Below, one piece after another: positions 23,709 to 33,540 of a DNA stretch of 64,000 bases. A model generated the notes under the pieces. The model was given only the letters and a program-made list of their open reading frames with translations, had not been told where the DNA came from and ran no database searches. Position 1 is the stretch's first letter; every line of letters begins with the position of its first letter. The DNA is taken from contig DASRJE010000208.1 in assembly GCA_035649635.1 (NCBI GenBank), positions 1-64,000 of the forward strand. The letters are read 5' to 3'. Position numbers and translations under genes: made by a program. The DNA is from Gp6-AA40 sp035649635. GTDB taxonomy: Bacteria > Acidobacteriota > Vicinamibacteria > Vicinamibacterales > UBA2999.

Positions 23709-26390
23709 ATGCGTCCTAACTCAATCCATACGTGGAAATTCCTGTTCGTCGCAGTTGGGATTGCCGTGCTTGGGGCGGCGTTGATCGGGCAAGGCGGGCA
23801 GGCCCAGGACGGCGATAACCATTTGAAAGATTCGCGGATGTCGGCGATGGGGCGCGAGGCGGTGCTCGCCCGTCATCGAGCGGAAGCGCTGGCGTTTGGT
23901 ACCGTCGATGAGTTCGACCCACGACCGCTGGACGACACGCTGTGTTTCAACGATCCCCGGTGCCCCGGCGGCTTTCGCGAAGACGGTCCTACGCGAGCGC
24001 AGTCTGAGGTGACCATCGCCGTCGACACCAGCGGTCAACACGTCGTCATTGGCTTCAACGATTTCCGCGGGTTCAATTCCAATCCGGTCTCGCTGTCAGG
24101 ATTCATGTACTCGGATGACGGCGGCCAGACGTTCGTCGAGGGCGGACAACTACCGTCGCCTGGCACGGATACGATTGGAACGACGAGGTATCCACAGATC
24201 TTCGGAGACCCTGAGATTGAGTACTTGGGCGGCTGCACGTTCATCTACTCGTCGATCATGGTCAAGAAATTCTCGGCCACGGCCGCCGTCCAGACGATGA
24301 GTGTTCACCGCTCCGTCGATTGCGGCCACTCGTGGCAGGGACCATTTGAGGTCACGTCGGCGACGAATCCGAATGGACAGCTCACCGCGACGGGAGTCCC
24401 GCGCGATGCGGCCGACAAGGAATTCATGTCGGTCGACCCGGAAACCGGGCGCGTGATCATGACCTGGTCGAACTTCACCCCGTTGGCACCGCGCGGTGTG
24501 GAAATATCCAGCACGTACTCCGACAACATCATGGCCAATCCGCCGACGTGGTCGACACGTGCCATCGTTGCTGCTGCGATACCCGACGGTCAGGGGTCGG
24601 ATCCTGCGTTTGCCGCCGGGTCGAGCAATGCGTACGTCGTCTGGCGGCGCTCTCCGTTCCCCGGAACGTTCTTTGGGTTCGGAAACACGATCGGATTTGC
24701 TCGGTCCACGAACAACGGGCAGACGTGGAGCACGCCCATGGAACTCAGCGCTGAATTCCTGACGATGGACCAGGTGCTCGGAAACGATCGCGTCAACACG
24801 TCACCATCAATTGCCGTTGATAACTCCGACGGCGCGCGCGCGGGCAATATCTACGTTGTCTACGCGAACAACAATTCGCAGGACGGCGCGGATATCGTGT
24901 TTCAGCGCAGCACGAACGCGGGCCTGTCGTTTTCGTCACCGCTGTTGCTGAACAGCCGCCCGGGAAACGATCGGGCACAGTGGTTCCCGTGGGTGACTGT
25001 GGATAAGACCACAGGACGAGTGCACGTCTTCTATTACGACCAGGGCATCAGGACGAGCGGCGACAGCACGGAAGTGATGCACACCTATTCCGACGATGCT
25101 GGCAAGCGGTGGGTCGCGCCGTTGCCGTTGACACAGCGGCCGTTCAACGCGGGATGGGGCAATGACACGAGTCAGCCGAATCTCGGTGACTACAACCAGG
25201 CGGTCGCACAGGACGGCGAGCTCTTTGCCGCGTTCGCCCAGACTACACCGCCGCCGCTCGGCTTCATCGACGGCCAACCTGATACGTCCCTGACCGTACC
25301 GGACGTCGCCTTCCGCAGGTATCAACCGGCCGGGGGCCTTGAAGATGGCAACAGTATCAAGCCGACCACCCTGGACCTGCAGGACGTGGCCTTCACCGAC
25401 AGCGGCGGCAACGGACATCTCGATCCCGGTGAATCCGCGCACTTCCGATTGACGCTCCGCAATTACGTCACGAATCCGCTCAACGCGAGGAAGGTCACCG
25501 GAATCCAGGCGACGCTATCGACGGTGACTCCCGGCGTCGTGATCACGCAGGACAAATCGAGCTACGAGAACACCGATCCGGGGGAGAGTGCGGTCAACCG
25601 GAGAGATTTCGTCCTGAGCCTTCTGCCGACTTTCGTTGCCGGCACGCCGCTCGAACTGCGTCTCGACATCCACAGCGCCGACCGCGGAGCGGCGACGCTC
25701 CTGCACCGCCAGTTCACGGGAACACCGGTTTCGACGACGTTGCTGACCGAAAACTTCAATGCGGTTGCGCCTGGCGTGCTGCCCGCTGGCTGGACCGCGG
25801 CGCATGGTGCGGGGACGGTCACCGTGCCATGGACGACGACAAATACGTTCTGTGGCACCTCGAACGCGGCGTTTCACGCCAACGACAACGTCGGCGCGAC
25901 GCCCGCTGAACGAGCGCGCTACGAGCGCCTCTTCAGCCCACCGTTCGTTGTTCCAGGGGACGCGCAGTACGTCACGGTCGAATTCGACGTGTGCTACGAC
26001 ACCGAGGAAGATCCCAACTTCAACGTGATGGCATACGACGGGTTCTTCCTTCGACTCGCGGATCTCACCACGGGAAGGACCTTGAGGTCCGTCCTCGCGG
26101 AGGCGTTCGCGGACGAGTTCACGACGGGCGCGCTGCAGCACTATCCGCGTCACTTTCCCCGCAACAGCAACACCAGCTATTTCGAGGACATGTCTGCGTG
26201 GGCGGGATTATCAAGCGGGCTGCAACACGTCCGCATGCGCCTTCCCGGTGTCGCCGGCAGCACGATGCAATTGCGATTCGAATACACGCAAGACACTGTC
26301 GCGACGTGCGCCGATGTTCGACCAGGTGACACATGCGGTGTGTTGGTCGACAACGTCGTCGTGCGAAGCGTGAAGTCGCAGACGCCGTAG
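23709..26390 (+). CDS. Large secreted BNR/sialidase-fold protein
   Basis: A protein of 893 residues with a signal sequence (FLFVAVGIAVLGAALIGQGGQAQ). The N-terminal two thirds contain Asp-box type repeats: SDDGGQTF, RSTNNGQTWS, RSTNAGLSFS and SDDAGKRW, indicating a sialidase-like six-bladed propeller. This is followed by a CARDB/Ig-like segment (GHLDPGESAHFRLTLRNYV) and a C-terminal jelly-roll-like domain with AFHANDNVG. The catalytic Arg triad of true sialidases is not evident, so an enzymatic role is doubtful. A strong terminator-like hairpin lies downstream. Confidence 0.8.
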   Translation: MRPNSIHTWKFLFVAVGIAVLGAALIGQGGQAQDGDNHLKDSRMSAMGREAVLARHRAEALAFGTVDEFDPRPLDDTLCFNDPRCPGGFREDGPTRAQSEVTIAVDTSGQHVVIGFNDFRGFNSNPVSLSGFMYSDDGGQTFVEGGQLPSPGTDTIGTTRYPQIFGDPEIEYLGGCTFIYSSIMVKKFSATAAVQTMSVHRSVDCGHSWQGPFEVTSATNPNGQLTATGVPRDAADKEFMSVDPETGRVIMTWSNFTPLAPRGVEISSTYSDNIMANPPTWSTRAIVAAAIPDGQGSDPAFAAGSSNAYVVWRRSPFPGTFFGFGNTIGFARSTNNGQTWSTPMELSAEFLTMDQVLGNDRVNTSPSIAVDNSDGARAGNIYVVYANNNSQDGADIVFQRSTNAGLSFSSPLLLNSRPGNDRAQWFPWVTVDKTTGRVHVFYYDQGIRTSGDSTEVMHTYSDDAGKRWVAPLPLTQRPFNAGWGNDTSQPNLGDYNQAVAQDGELFAAFAQTTPPPLGFIDGQPDTSLTVPDVAFRRYQPAGGLEDGNSIKPTTLDLQDVAFTDSGGNGHLDPGESAHFRLTLRNYVTNPLNARKVTGIQATLSTVTPGVVITQDKSSYENTDPGESAVNRRDFVLSLLPTFVAGTPLELRLDIHSADRGAATLLHRQFTGTPVSTTLLTENFNAVAPGVLPAGWTAAHGAGTVTVPWTTTNTFCGTSNAAFHANDNVGATPAERARYERLFSPPFVVPGDAQYVTVEFDVCYDTEEDPNFNVMAYDGFFLRLADLTTGRTLRSVLAEAFADEFTTGALQHYPRHFPRNSNTSYFEDMSAWAGLSSGLQHVRMRLPGVAGSTMQLRFEYTQDTVATCADVRPGDTCGVLVDNVVVRSVKSQTP

Positions 26391-26427
26391 TCGACAAGCC
26401 AAGGCGTGAACTTCGTCAGTGGGGAAG

Positions 26428-26454
26428 GGGTATCTCGCACAGAGCGAGATACCC
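26428..26454 (+). terminator. Terminator-like hairpin after the BNR protein
   Basis: Perfect 11-bp stem GGGTATCTCGC / GCGAGATACCC with a five-base loop ACAGA. It lies 37 bp after the stop codon. The T-tract is not immediate (CTTTTTG occurs about 12 bases later), so termination efficiency is uncertain. Confidence 0.65.
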
Positions 26455-26713
26455 GTCCCGTTGGTGCTTTTTGATGCCTCTTCGCCGTCATTCTGCGCAC
26501 CTTTGAACGGCGGACGGCCCACTCTCGTCTAATAGATTGTGACTATGCCCTCCATCGCCATTACGCGCCGGGCGGTCCGCGATCTCGTCGCGCTTAGTAA
26601 CACCCCGCAATAGACCCGCCTGACATAACTATTTGCGCTCATCCGGACAGAGTGTCCGGATTGCTCTCGCGCGTACGTGTGACTGTCTGATTCCTGAATG
26701 AAAGGATCACGTC
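26455..26713. other. Intergenic region before the flotillin-like gene
   Basis: With the hairpin this non-coding gap exceeds 300 bp. I see no RNA gene. A 22-codon frame at about 26545-26613 (MPSIAITRRAVRDLV and onward) is too short and unsupported to call. Bases 26698-26705 (ATGAAAGG) provide a weak ribosome site for the downstream gene. Confidence 0.5.
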
Positions 26714-28750
26714 ATGAACGTCGTGTCGCTCTCGCTCGTTCTGTGGACTCTTCTCGCGCTGTTCGCTCTGACGATACTCCTGCTGACTTTTCGCTACATC
26801 CCTAACGACCGCGTCGGCATCGTGGAGAAGCTGTGGAGCCCGTCGGGTTCGGTCGGCCGCGGCATCATCGCGCTGAACGGTGAAGCCGGTTTTCAGCCGG
26901 CGTTGCTCCGCGGCGGCTGGCACATGTTGATGCCGTTCCAGTATCGCCTGCACAAGATGCCTCTCGTAACGATTCCGCAGGGAAAGATCGGCTACGTGTT
27001 TGCACGCGATGGTGTGCCGTTGGCGCCCACGCAGACGCTGGCAAACAATGTCGAGGCCAATGACTTTCAAGACGTGGCCGCATTCCTGCGTGCCGGCGGC
27101 CAGCGTGGTCCTCAGCGAAAGATCCTGCGCGAGGGTACGTATGCGTTCAACACGGCACAGTTCGTGGTGATCACGAACGAGCGCGTACACTTCCTTCCCC
27201 TCGATCCGACGGAAGCCGACACGTTCAAACGGATGGCGGCGCTCATCGGCGACCGCGGAGGGTTCGAGCCGGTCGTCATCAAGGACGCCGCCGACACCAT
27301 CGGCATCGTGACAGTGCATGACGGCCCTTCGCTGCCCGATGGACAGATCATCGCGCCAACGGTTGGCGACGTTGCCGCGACGCCGGAGACCTATCACAAC
27401 AACTTTCAGGATCCGGAGAAGTTCCTGCTGGCAGGTGGCCTGCGTGGCCGTCAGTTGCAGACGCTCGTTGAGGGCACGTATTACGTCAATCGGTTGTTTG
27501 CCACCGTCGAGATGATTCCGAAAACGGTGATCGAGGTCGGCAATGTCGGCGTGGTCGTCTCCTACACGGGTGAGGCGGGTGTCGACCTCACCGGCGATCA
27601 GTACAAGCACGGAGAGCTCGTCAAGAAACATTCTCGCGGCGTGTGGAACGAGCCGCTGCTGCCGGGCAAATATGCGTTCAACACCTACGCCGGCAAAGTG
27701 ATGATGGTTCCGACGACGAACTTCATCCTGAAATGGAACAAGTCAGAGACCGGCTCGCATCGCTACGACGAGAATCTGTCCGAAGTGTTGCTCATCACGA
27801 AGGATGCGTTCGAACCCTCGTTGCCGCTCTCCGTGGTCGTGCACATCGACTATCGCAAGGCGCCGCTCGTGATTCAGCGGTTCGGCGACATCAAGCGCCT
27901 GGTCGAGCAGACGCTCGATCCGATGGTGTCGGCCTACTTCAAGAACATCGGCCAGACGCGCACGTTGATCCAGTTGATTCAGGATCGCAGCGCGATCCAG
28001 CAGCAGTCGGGCGAGCAGATGAAGGAGAAGTTCGCTGAGTACAACCTGGAGCTGCAGGAGGTGCTCATTGGTACGCCGACGGCAGGCGTGCCCGGAAGCC
28101 AGATCGAAACAATCCTGACGCAGTTGCGGTCGCGTCAGATCGCGGAGGAGCAGGTGGAGACTTACACGCGCCAGGAAAAGGCGGCGACCAAGGAGAAGGA
28201 GCTGCGCGAGGCCGAGGCGCGAGCCAAACAGCAGACGTTCATCACGGAGTCGGAGCTGTCTATCAACATCCAGACGAACCAGGGTAAGGCGGAGTACGAG
28301 CGCTCCCGGCAGGAAGCCGCGCGTATTCAGACACTGGCCACGGCGGAAGCCGAAAAGATCCGCATCGTCGGCGAAGGCGAGGCCAAACGGATTCAGGCGA
28401 TCGCCGGCGCCGATGCCGAACGGACGGCGCGCGTCGGTGTGGCCCAGGCCATGGCCATCGAGGAGCAGGTGCGCGCGTACGGCGGCCCGCGCCTGCAGTT
28501 GACGCAACAGGTGTTGAACCGCTTCGCCGAGGCGATCCAATCCTCGCAGGTAGACGTGGTGCCGAAGATCCTCATCGCCGGGCAGAATGGCAAGGATGGC
28601 GGTTCGCCGATGACGGGCAACGTCATGGAGGCGCTCCTGACCCTGATGATGTCCGAGCGTCTCGGTGGCGAGATCAACACGACATCCATGCCCCGCAATG
28701 CGTCTGCTGACGCGATCCGCAAGCGGATCGAGGGTGACATGAAGCGCTGA
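26714..28750 (+). CDS. Flotillin-like SPFH-domain membrane protein
   Basis: A protein of 678 residues. One N-terminal membrane helix (LVLWTLLALFALTILLLTF) is followed by an SPFH/prohibitin region (residues about 270-420, with VVVHIDYRKAPLVIQRFGDI). A long Ala/Glu-rich coiled coil follows (about 460-600, e.g. ARIQTLATAEAEKIRIVGEG). This is the flotillin layout, though it is longer than FloA/YqiK because of a roughly 200-residue N-terminal insert containing two similar strands with LREGTYAFN and LVEGTYYVN. Flotillins scaffold membrane microdomains. A terminator hairpin follows. It is a single-gene unit. Confidence 0.88.
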   Translation: MNVVSLSLVLWTLLALFALTILLLTFRYIPNDRVGIVEKLWSPSGSVGRGIIALNGEAGFQPALLRGGWHMLMPFQYRLHKMPLVTIPQGKIGYVFARDGVPLAPTQTLANNVEANDFQDVAAFLRAGGQRGPQRKILREGTYAFNTAQFVVITNERVHFLPLDPTEADTFKRMAALIGDRGGFEPVVIKDAADTIGIVTVHDGPSLPDGQIIAPTVGDVAATPETYHNNFQDPEKFLLAGGLRGRQLQTLVEGTYYVNRLFATVEMIPKTVIEVGNVGVVVSYTGEAGVDLTGDQYKHGELVKKHSRGVWNEPLLPGKYAFNTYAGKVMMVPTTNFILKWNKSETGSHRYDENLSEVLLITKDAFEPSLPLSVVVHIDYRKAPLVIQRFGDIKRLVEQTLDPMVSAYFKNIGQTRTLIQLIQDRSAIQQQSGEQMKEKFAEYNLELQEVLIGTPTAGVPGSQIETILTQLRSRQIAEEQVETYTRQEKAATKEKELREAEARAKQQTFITESELSINIQTNQGKAEYERSRQEAARIQTLATAEAEKIRIVGEGEAKRIQAIAGADAERTARVGVAQAMAIEEQVRAYGGPRLQLTQQVLNRFAEAIQSSQVDVVPKILIAGQNGKDGGSPMTGNVMEALLTLMMSERLGGEINTTSMPRNASADAIRKRIEGDMKR

Positions 28751-28779
28751 CTGTGTGGAGTCTCCCCCTACCACCAATG

Positions 28780-28804
28780 GAGCGCGCCGCGCTGCGGCGC
28801 GCTC
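28780..28804. terminator. GC-rich hairpin between convergent genes
   Basis: Stem GAGCGCGCCGC / GCGGCGCGCTC (11 bp, perfect) with loop GCT. It lies 30 bp after the flotillin-like stop and 10 bp before the end of the convergent NHL gene, so it can serve both directions. There is no T-tract. Confidence 0.6.
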
Positions 28805-28813
28805 GCCAACACG

Positions 28814-29911
28814 CTATTTCACCCTGACGTACTTTCGTAAGTTGTGCGCGGCGACGTCGGCGGCGTAGATGTTGCCCGCCTCATCAGCGGCGATACCCGA
28901 CGCCGATGAGCCGCGTTCCAACTTGTCGAGGTCCGCGGGATCGGGAATGAAGGCCTTGAGCGAGCCATCTTTAGCGCTGCCCACGACGATTCCACGCAGT
29001 TCTCCTTTCTTGGCTGTGGCCTCGGCAAACGCAGCGCCGACGTAAATCGTGTCGTCCCTACCAACGAAGACCGAGCTCGGCGTCCCGAACTGCGTCCAGG
29101 CGGCGATGAACTTGCCGTCTTGATCGAAGACCTGGATGCGGTTGTTTCTGCGGTCGGCGACGTAGACACGATTCTCAGACCCGCCGATGAAGATATCGTG
29201 CGGGTCCGAGAACTCGCCTGGCGTGGCGCCTTCGCGTCCCCAGGCCTTGATGAACCGACCGTCCCGGGAAAACTTCACGACGCGGGCGCTCATGTGCTTG
29301 TTCGGGTAGTGGCCGTCGGTCACGAAGATGTCGCCACCAGGCGCGATGGCGACGCCCGTCGGCCGATCGAAGGTGTCGGGGCCATTGCCGGGCACGCCCT
29401 GCTTGCCGAGCATCATCAGAACCGTGCCGCTCGGGCTCAACTTCAGCACCTCGTGGCCCATGATCACGCCGTCGGCATTCCTGGCTGACATGCCCAGCAC
29501 GGTGGCTTCGTCATTGACGTCGCTCACCCACAAGTTCCCATCGGAATCGATGGTGAATCCGTGAGGATAGGCGAACAGCCCGGCGCCAAAACTTCGCAGG
29601 AGCTTGCCAGACGGATCGAATTCCAGAATCGGCGGATTGGCACTGCCGCGGGCAATGCAGGTGGCGCTGCCTGCGGGCACGGTGTTGAAACAGCGATGGA
29701 AGACCCAGACGTTGCCGTCGCGATGGACGTGTACCCTGATGACCTCGCCCCACCGGCCGCCATTCATGTTGGGCGGGAGCGTCGGCCAGCCCGCAACGAG
29801 GCGATAAGGATTGGGGAGCTCGGTGGGTTTCGGGTACGCGGCCTTTTGCGCGCTCGCCGTTGCCGTGAACGCCGCGGTCACGGCAACAGCGGCGAACAGC
29901 ATCCGCCTCAT
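28814..29911 (-). CDS. Secreted NHL-repeat beta-propeller protein
   Basis: A protein of 365 residues with a signal peptide (LFAAVAVTAAFTATASAQ). Six NHL-type repeats follow: units such as PHGFTIDSDGNLWVSD, PTGVAIAPGGDIFVTDG, PHDIFIGGSENRVYVADR and ASGIAADEAGNIYAAD. The fold matches the peptidyl-alpha-hydroxyglycine lyase/NHL group, but conserved catalytic residues cannot be verified by eye. Its start overlaps the stop of the upstream VOC gene by 4 bp, so the two are co-translated. It is related to the NHL protein encoded at 30694-31815 on the other strand. Confidence 0.85.
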   Translation of the reverse strand: MRRMLFAAVAVTAAFTATASAQKAAYPKPTELPNPYRLVAGWPTLPPNMNGGRWGEVIRVHVHRDGNVWVFHRCFNTVPAGSATCIARGSANPPILEFDPSGKLLRSFGAGLFAYPHGFTIDSDGNLWVSDVNDEATVLGMSARNADGVIMGHEVLKLSPSGTVLMMLGKQGVPGNGPDTFDRPTGVAIAPGGDIFVTDGHYPNKHMSARVVKFSRDGRFIKAWGREGATPGEFSDPHDIFIGGSENRVYVADRRNNRIQVFDQDGKFIAAWTQFGTPSSVFVGRDDTIYVGAAFAEATAKKGELRGIVVGSAKDGSLKAFIPDPADLDKLERGSSASGIAADEAGNIYAADVAAHNLRKYVRVK

Positions 29912-30399
29912 TGTTTCTTTCCCCCGACCTGCACTTCGAAGCCGTCCGGATCCTGGACGTGGAAGCTGCCTTCAGTCACTCGAATGTTCAGCCCTCGCTT
30001 CTTCAGCTCTGCTTCGACCGCTGGCTTGACCGACTTATCGGTATCCCAGTTGGCCAGTGTGTAGGCGATGTGATCGACGCCGACCTTGCCGCCAGGGCGG
30101 CTGCTGGCGTTGCGCGGAATGAGGATGTTGTCGCCGAACGTCAAGCGGCACTGTGTCTTTCCGTCATCGTCCGAGATCTTCATTCCCAGCAGGCCCGAGT
30201 AGAAGTCGCGCGTCTTCGTATAATCGGCGACCTGCATCGAAACGTGGTTGATGGAGAGGGCGTTTGCCGGCGCGGCCTGTGCCGTCGTGGCGGTTGATGT
30301 CGCCGCCGCTGCGGCGGCTGCCAGGGTCCGAATGAGGTGACGGCGAGTCACTTTTCCGTGTTCGTACTCCTCGAGCAACCTGCTGATGATGTGCTCCAT
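29908..30399 (-). CDS. VOC superfamily protein with twin-arginine-like leader
   Basis: A protein of 163 residues. An N-terminal TRRHLIRTLAAAAAAATS segment looks like a Tat signal after a short extension. Residues about 48-160 form one vicinal-oxygen-chelate (glyoxalase/dioxygenase) domain: INHVSMQVADYTKTRDFYSG, then HIAYTLAN and VQDPDGFEVQVGG. Metal-ligand positions His (INHV), His (DHIAY) and Glu (FEVQV) are present. The substrate is unknown. It forms a two-gene operon with the NHL protein (4-bp overlap). Confidence 0.85.
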   Translation of the reverse strand: MEHIISRLLEEYEHGKVTRRHLIRTLAAAAAAATSTATTAQAAPANALSINHVSMQVADYTKTRDFYSGLLGMKISDDDGKTQCRLTFGDNILIPRNASSRPGGKVGVDHIAYTLANWDTDKSVKPAVEAELKKRGLNIRVTEGSFHVQDPDGFEVQVGGKKQ

Positions 30400-30693
30400 G
30401 GCTCATTCTCCTTCTGTCTGAAATACACGGAGTGGACGGAGCGAACTGATTCGCACGGAGTAGCGAAGAATGCGCTGAGCTTTGCCGTTACTGGCTTATA
30501 CGCCCGCCTTGCACCAACGTCAATCGAGCGCAGATCGAAAAGGCGAATCGAAAAGACACTGTTGACAAGGCCTCGCCACGAGTTTAGAAATCAGCCGCGG
30601 CGGAACAAGCGGGACCTGCAGGAGTGACCGGGAAAGCTCGGCCTTTCGGCCCTGCCCCGATTCGAACACACCGGCGAGTCAATAGGAGGGTGT

Positions 30694-31815
30694 ATGAAAA
30701 CGATCAGCGTCGCTGCGGCTGTCGCCGCCCTGCTCGCGACTGGCGTCCTCGCCCAATCTACGGAGAAAGGCGGGGGCGACGTCACGGGATCGTACGACCT
30801 CGTGACAGGATGGCCACAGAACTGGTGCGGCGAGGGGTTCGTCATCGGATCGACAGCAGGCATCTGGGCGGAATCCCCGGACCGGGTCTTCATCTTCGCC
30901 CGCGGCTGTCTGCCGCGCCTGGAGAATCCCGGTGACGTGGTCCCGACGCGGAACGCATCCGGATTCGATCTTTCGCAGAAGGATCCCTCTCGCCATCCAC
31001 GCTGGGATCACATCGTTAACATCGTCGACCGAAACGGCCGGTTGGTCGAGTCGTGGGAGCAACACAACAAGCTGTTTGTGCGACCGCATCGTGTGCTGGT
31101 GAGTCCCTACGACACGGACCGGCACGTGTGGCTGATCGATGACGGCGCGCACGCCATCTACAAGTTCACACGAGACGGCAAGCAGCTGGTGATGACCGTG
31201 GGCACGCCCAGGATGCCGGGCAACGATGAGACGCACTTTGCGCGCCCGACTGACGTTGCTTTTCTGCCCGACGGAACGTTCTTCGTGAGCGACGGCTACA
31301 CCAATACTCGCGTGGTGAAGTTCGATCGCAACGGCAAGTACCTCACGTCCTGGGGCATGCGCGGCAATCCGCCCAACGAAACGCGTCCGTACTACATGAA
31401 CACTGTGCACGCGATCGTCGCCGACAAGCAGCGGCGCCTGTACGTGAGCGACCGCGCGAATCACCGCATCCAGATCTTCGACGAGAACGGCAAGTTCCTC
31501 GACGCGTGGCCCAACGTCCCGCTGCCGTATTCGCTGCTGATGACCGACGATCAGTTCCTCTGGTCCGCGTCGGGTGAAACGCAGAAATTCACCAAGTACG
31601 ACCTGAATGGACGGCTGCTTGCCGCTTGGGGCACGTTCGGCGCATTCCCCGGCGGATTCTGGGGTGTGCACCAGTTCCACGTCGATAGTGAAGGAAGCCT
31701 TTACACGGCGGACGTGCACGTGGGACGGCCGCAGAAATTCCGTCCCCGGCCCGGCGCCGACCGCAACCGTGTCATCGGACCACCGACGCGAACGGGGGTG
31801 ACGTCCACGCGTTAA
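30694..31815 (+). CDS. Secreted NHL-repeat beta-propeller protein
   Basis: A protein of 373 residues with a cleavable signal peptide (ISVAAAVAALLATGVLAQ) and a strong ribosome site AGGAGG six bases before the ATG. It has the NHL repeats PTDVAFLPDGTFFVSDGYTN, VHAIVADKQRRLYVSDRANH and VHQFHVDSEGSLYTADV. The mature start GSYDLVTGWPQNWC resembles the opening of the propeller at 28814-29911 (YRLVAGWPTLP), so the two are paralogues arranged divergently around the VOC gene. Confidence 0.85.
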   Translation: MKTISVAAAVAALLATGVLAQSTEKGGGDVTGSYDLVTGWPQNWCGEGFVIGSTAGIWAESPDRVFIFARGCLPRLENPGDVVPTRNASGFDLSQKDPSRHPRWDHIVNIVDRNGRLVESWEQHNKLFVRPHRVLVSPYDTDRHVWLIDDGAHAIYKFTRDGKQLVMTVGTPRMPGNDETHFARPTDVAFLPDGTFFVSDGYTNTRVVKFDRNGKYLTSWGMRGNPPNETRPYYMNTVHAIVADKQRRLYVSDRANHRIQIFDENGKFLDAWPNVPLPYSLLMTDDQFLWSASGETQKFTKYDLNGRLLAAWGTFGAFPGGFWGVHQFHVDSEGSLYTADVHVGRPQKFRPRPGADRNRVIGPPTRTGVTSTR

Positions 31816-31830
31816 GCGCGTAATCAGCCC

Positions 31831-31852
31831 GAGCTGACCACGTGGTCAGCTC
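31831..31852. terminator. Perfect 22-bp palindrome downstream of the NHL gene
   Basis: GAGCTGACCAC is followed directly by its reverse complement, 16 bp after the stop codon. It could be a terminator stem, although the turn would melt the central bases and there is no T-tract. It could also be a protein-binding dyad. Confidence 0.45.
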
Positions 31853-32168
31853 AGGCTCACTTCCGACACCTGTTGCTCTCGAGTCGACACTCGGAAAAGA
31901 ACTCGTTCCTGCTGTCTCAGAAATGAAATACACCTACGGCCCCGGCACGCCGACTTGAATCGCGGCGCGTGAGGGGCGAATACTGTGCGCACCCAACCAG
32001 CTATTGCGACGGTCGTTCGATTTCAGTGCGGCTGTCGTTGTTTGTACGCGGGAGTAGGCGCTCTCGCAAAGTCATTCAGACCGTCCTGAACGTGCTGCGT
32101 TTCGTCAGTCCGAAACCAGCCCGTGGGCGAACCGCCTTGTCCGCGCCCGTTCGAAAAGGGGATGAAGT
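31853..32168. other. Non-coding region before the DyP peroxidase gene
   Basis: About 315 bp without a convincing gene. The only clear element is the ribosome site AAAGGGG ending about eight bases before the DyP ATG. Confidence 0.5.
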
Positions 32169-33500
32169 ATGCCTACGCCACTCTTCTTGCTTGACCGGCC
32201 GTTGACCAACGGGGACCTCGAGACCTACGACGAACAACTCCGGCAACTCCAGGGGAATATCCTGAAAAGTCACGGTCGGAACGAGACGGCCAGCATCTTT
32301 CTCACCTTCCTGCCAGGACAGATCGACGGAGTCAGGGATTTCCTGCACACCATGGCACGCCGCGTGACATCCGCGCAGCAACAGGAGGCGCAGGCCAGGG
32401 CCAGGGAAAGGAACGAGCTCTTCACAGGACTCTGGCTGAGTGCCGAGGGCTATAAGTTCCTGGGCCACAGTCTCACGGGTTTCGATTTGACCTTTCGCCA
32501 GGGTATGCGCGGCGCCAAGGAGCGCCTGGACGACCCGCCGGTGGAAAACTGGGAGCCAAAGTTCAGAGAACAGATCCATGCGCTCGTGACGTTCGCGCAC
32601 AGCGATAGAACCGTCGTGTCGGCCAAGCTCGATGACCTTCGCGGCGAAGTCGGGAGCATCGCCTCGGTATCGTCGGAGCTCGGTCATGCCATGCGCGACG
32701 GCGACCGTGCCTTCGAACATTTCGGGTTTCTGGACGGCGTGAGCCAGCCGATCTTTTTCGCCAAAGATCTGCCGGACGCGACTTCGAGAGCGCAGTGGGA
32801 TCCGTCGGCGGGGCCGAGGCTGGTGCTCAGGCAAGACCCGCTCGGCACCCGCGAGGAGTGTGGCTCCTACTTCGTCTTCCGCAAGCTCGAACAGAACGCC
32901 AAGCGATTCAAGCTGCGACAGAAGGCCCTCGCACGGAAGCTGGGCGTCTCGACGGCCGTGGCAGGCGCCATGATCATGGGGCGCTTCGAGGACGGCACAC
33001 CCATTACGAAGCGCCAATCGGAGAACGGGAGAAGGGAAAACGATTTCAACTATGGCGCAGACGGACACGGCCACGTGTGTCCGTTCTTTTCCCACATTCG
33101 CAAAGCCAATCCTCGTGGGGCTACCGACAACGGGATCCCGGGGGCCGAAGGTGTCCATCGTATTGCTCGCAGAGGCATTACTTATGGCGACCCCACGCCC
33201 CGCAACGGAAGTAGTTCGCACTGGCCCGAAAACGGTGTCGGTGTGCTCTTCCAATGCTGCCAGGCCGTTCTGTCAAATCAGTTCGAAACGATTCAAGGCC
33301 GGTGGGCAAATGATCCCAGTTTCATCAGGGCCGGAGTCGGCCAGGATGCGGTGATTGGCCAGCGGGGGCAGACTCGTATCGCGTTTCCCGCGGGGCGCGG
33401 CAGCGCAGCCCGTGTGCCATTCGACTTTGGGGAGTTCATCCACATGCGCGGCGGCGAGTACTTCTTCGCCCCCGCCAAGTCGGTGTTGGTCAGGCTCTAG
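32169..33500 (+). CDS. DyP-type heme peroxidase
   Basis: A protein of 443 residues. The DyP signature GFLDG (residues 186-190) carries the distal catalytic Asp189. The proximal heme ligand is His309 in CPFFSHIRKANPR, with the nearby Arg310. No Tat or Sec signal and no recognisable encapsulin-targeting tail is visible, so it is probably cytoplasmic. Its length and the CPxxSHIRKxNPR form point to the longer DyP classes (C/D) rather than EfeB. DyP enzymes oxidise dyes, phenolics and lignin-like compounds with hydrogen peroxide. It is a single gene with its own ribosome site. Confidence 0.93.
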   Translation: MPTPLFLLDRPLTNGDLETYDEQLRQLQGNILKSHGRNETASIFLTFLPGQIDGVRDFLHTMARRVTSAQQQEAQARARERNELFTGLWLSAEGYKFLGHSLTGFDLTFRQGMRGAKERLDDPPVENWEPKFREQIHALVTFAHSDRTVVSAKLDDLRGEVGSIASVSSELGHAMRDGDRAFEHFGFLDGVSQPIFFAKDLPDATSRAQWDPSAGPRLVLRQDPLGTREECGSYFVFRKLEQNAKRFKLRQKALARKLGVSTAVAGAMIMGRFEDGTPITKRQSENGRRENDFNYGADGHGHVCPFFSHIRKANPRGATDNGIPGAEGVHRIARRGITYGDPTPRNGSSSHWPENGVGVLFQCCQAVLSNQFETIQGRWANDPSFIRAGVGQDAVIGQRGQTRIAFPAGRGSAARVPFDFGEFIHMRGGEYFFAPAKSVLVRL

Positions 33501-33540
33501 TGGAATGTCGGTAGGTACTTCCTGGCGAATACGGTCACAG

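Noticed and set aside
26545..26613. 22-codon frame before the flotillin-like gene
   Set aside because: No ribosome site, family match or conserved feature.
32169..33500. DyP peroxidase as encapsulin cargo
   Set aside because: No encapsulin gene in the neighbourhood and no typical C-terminal targeting peptide.
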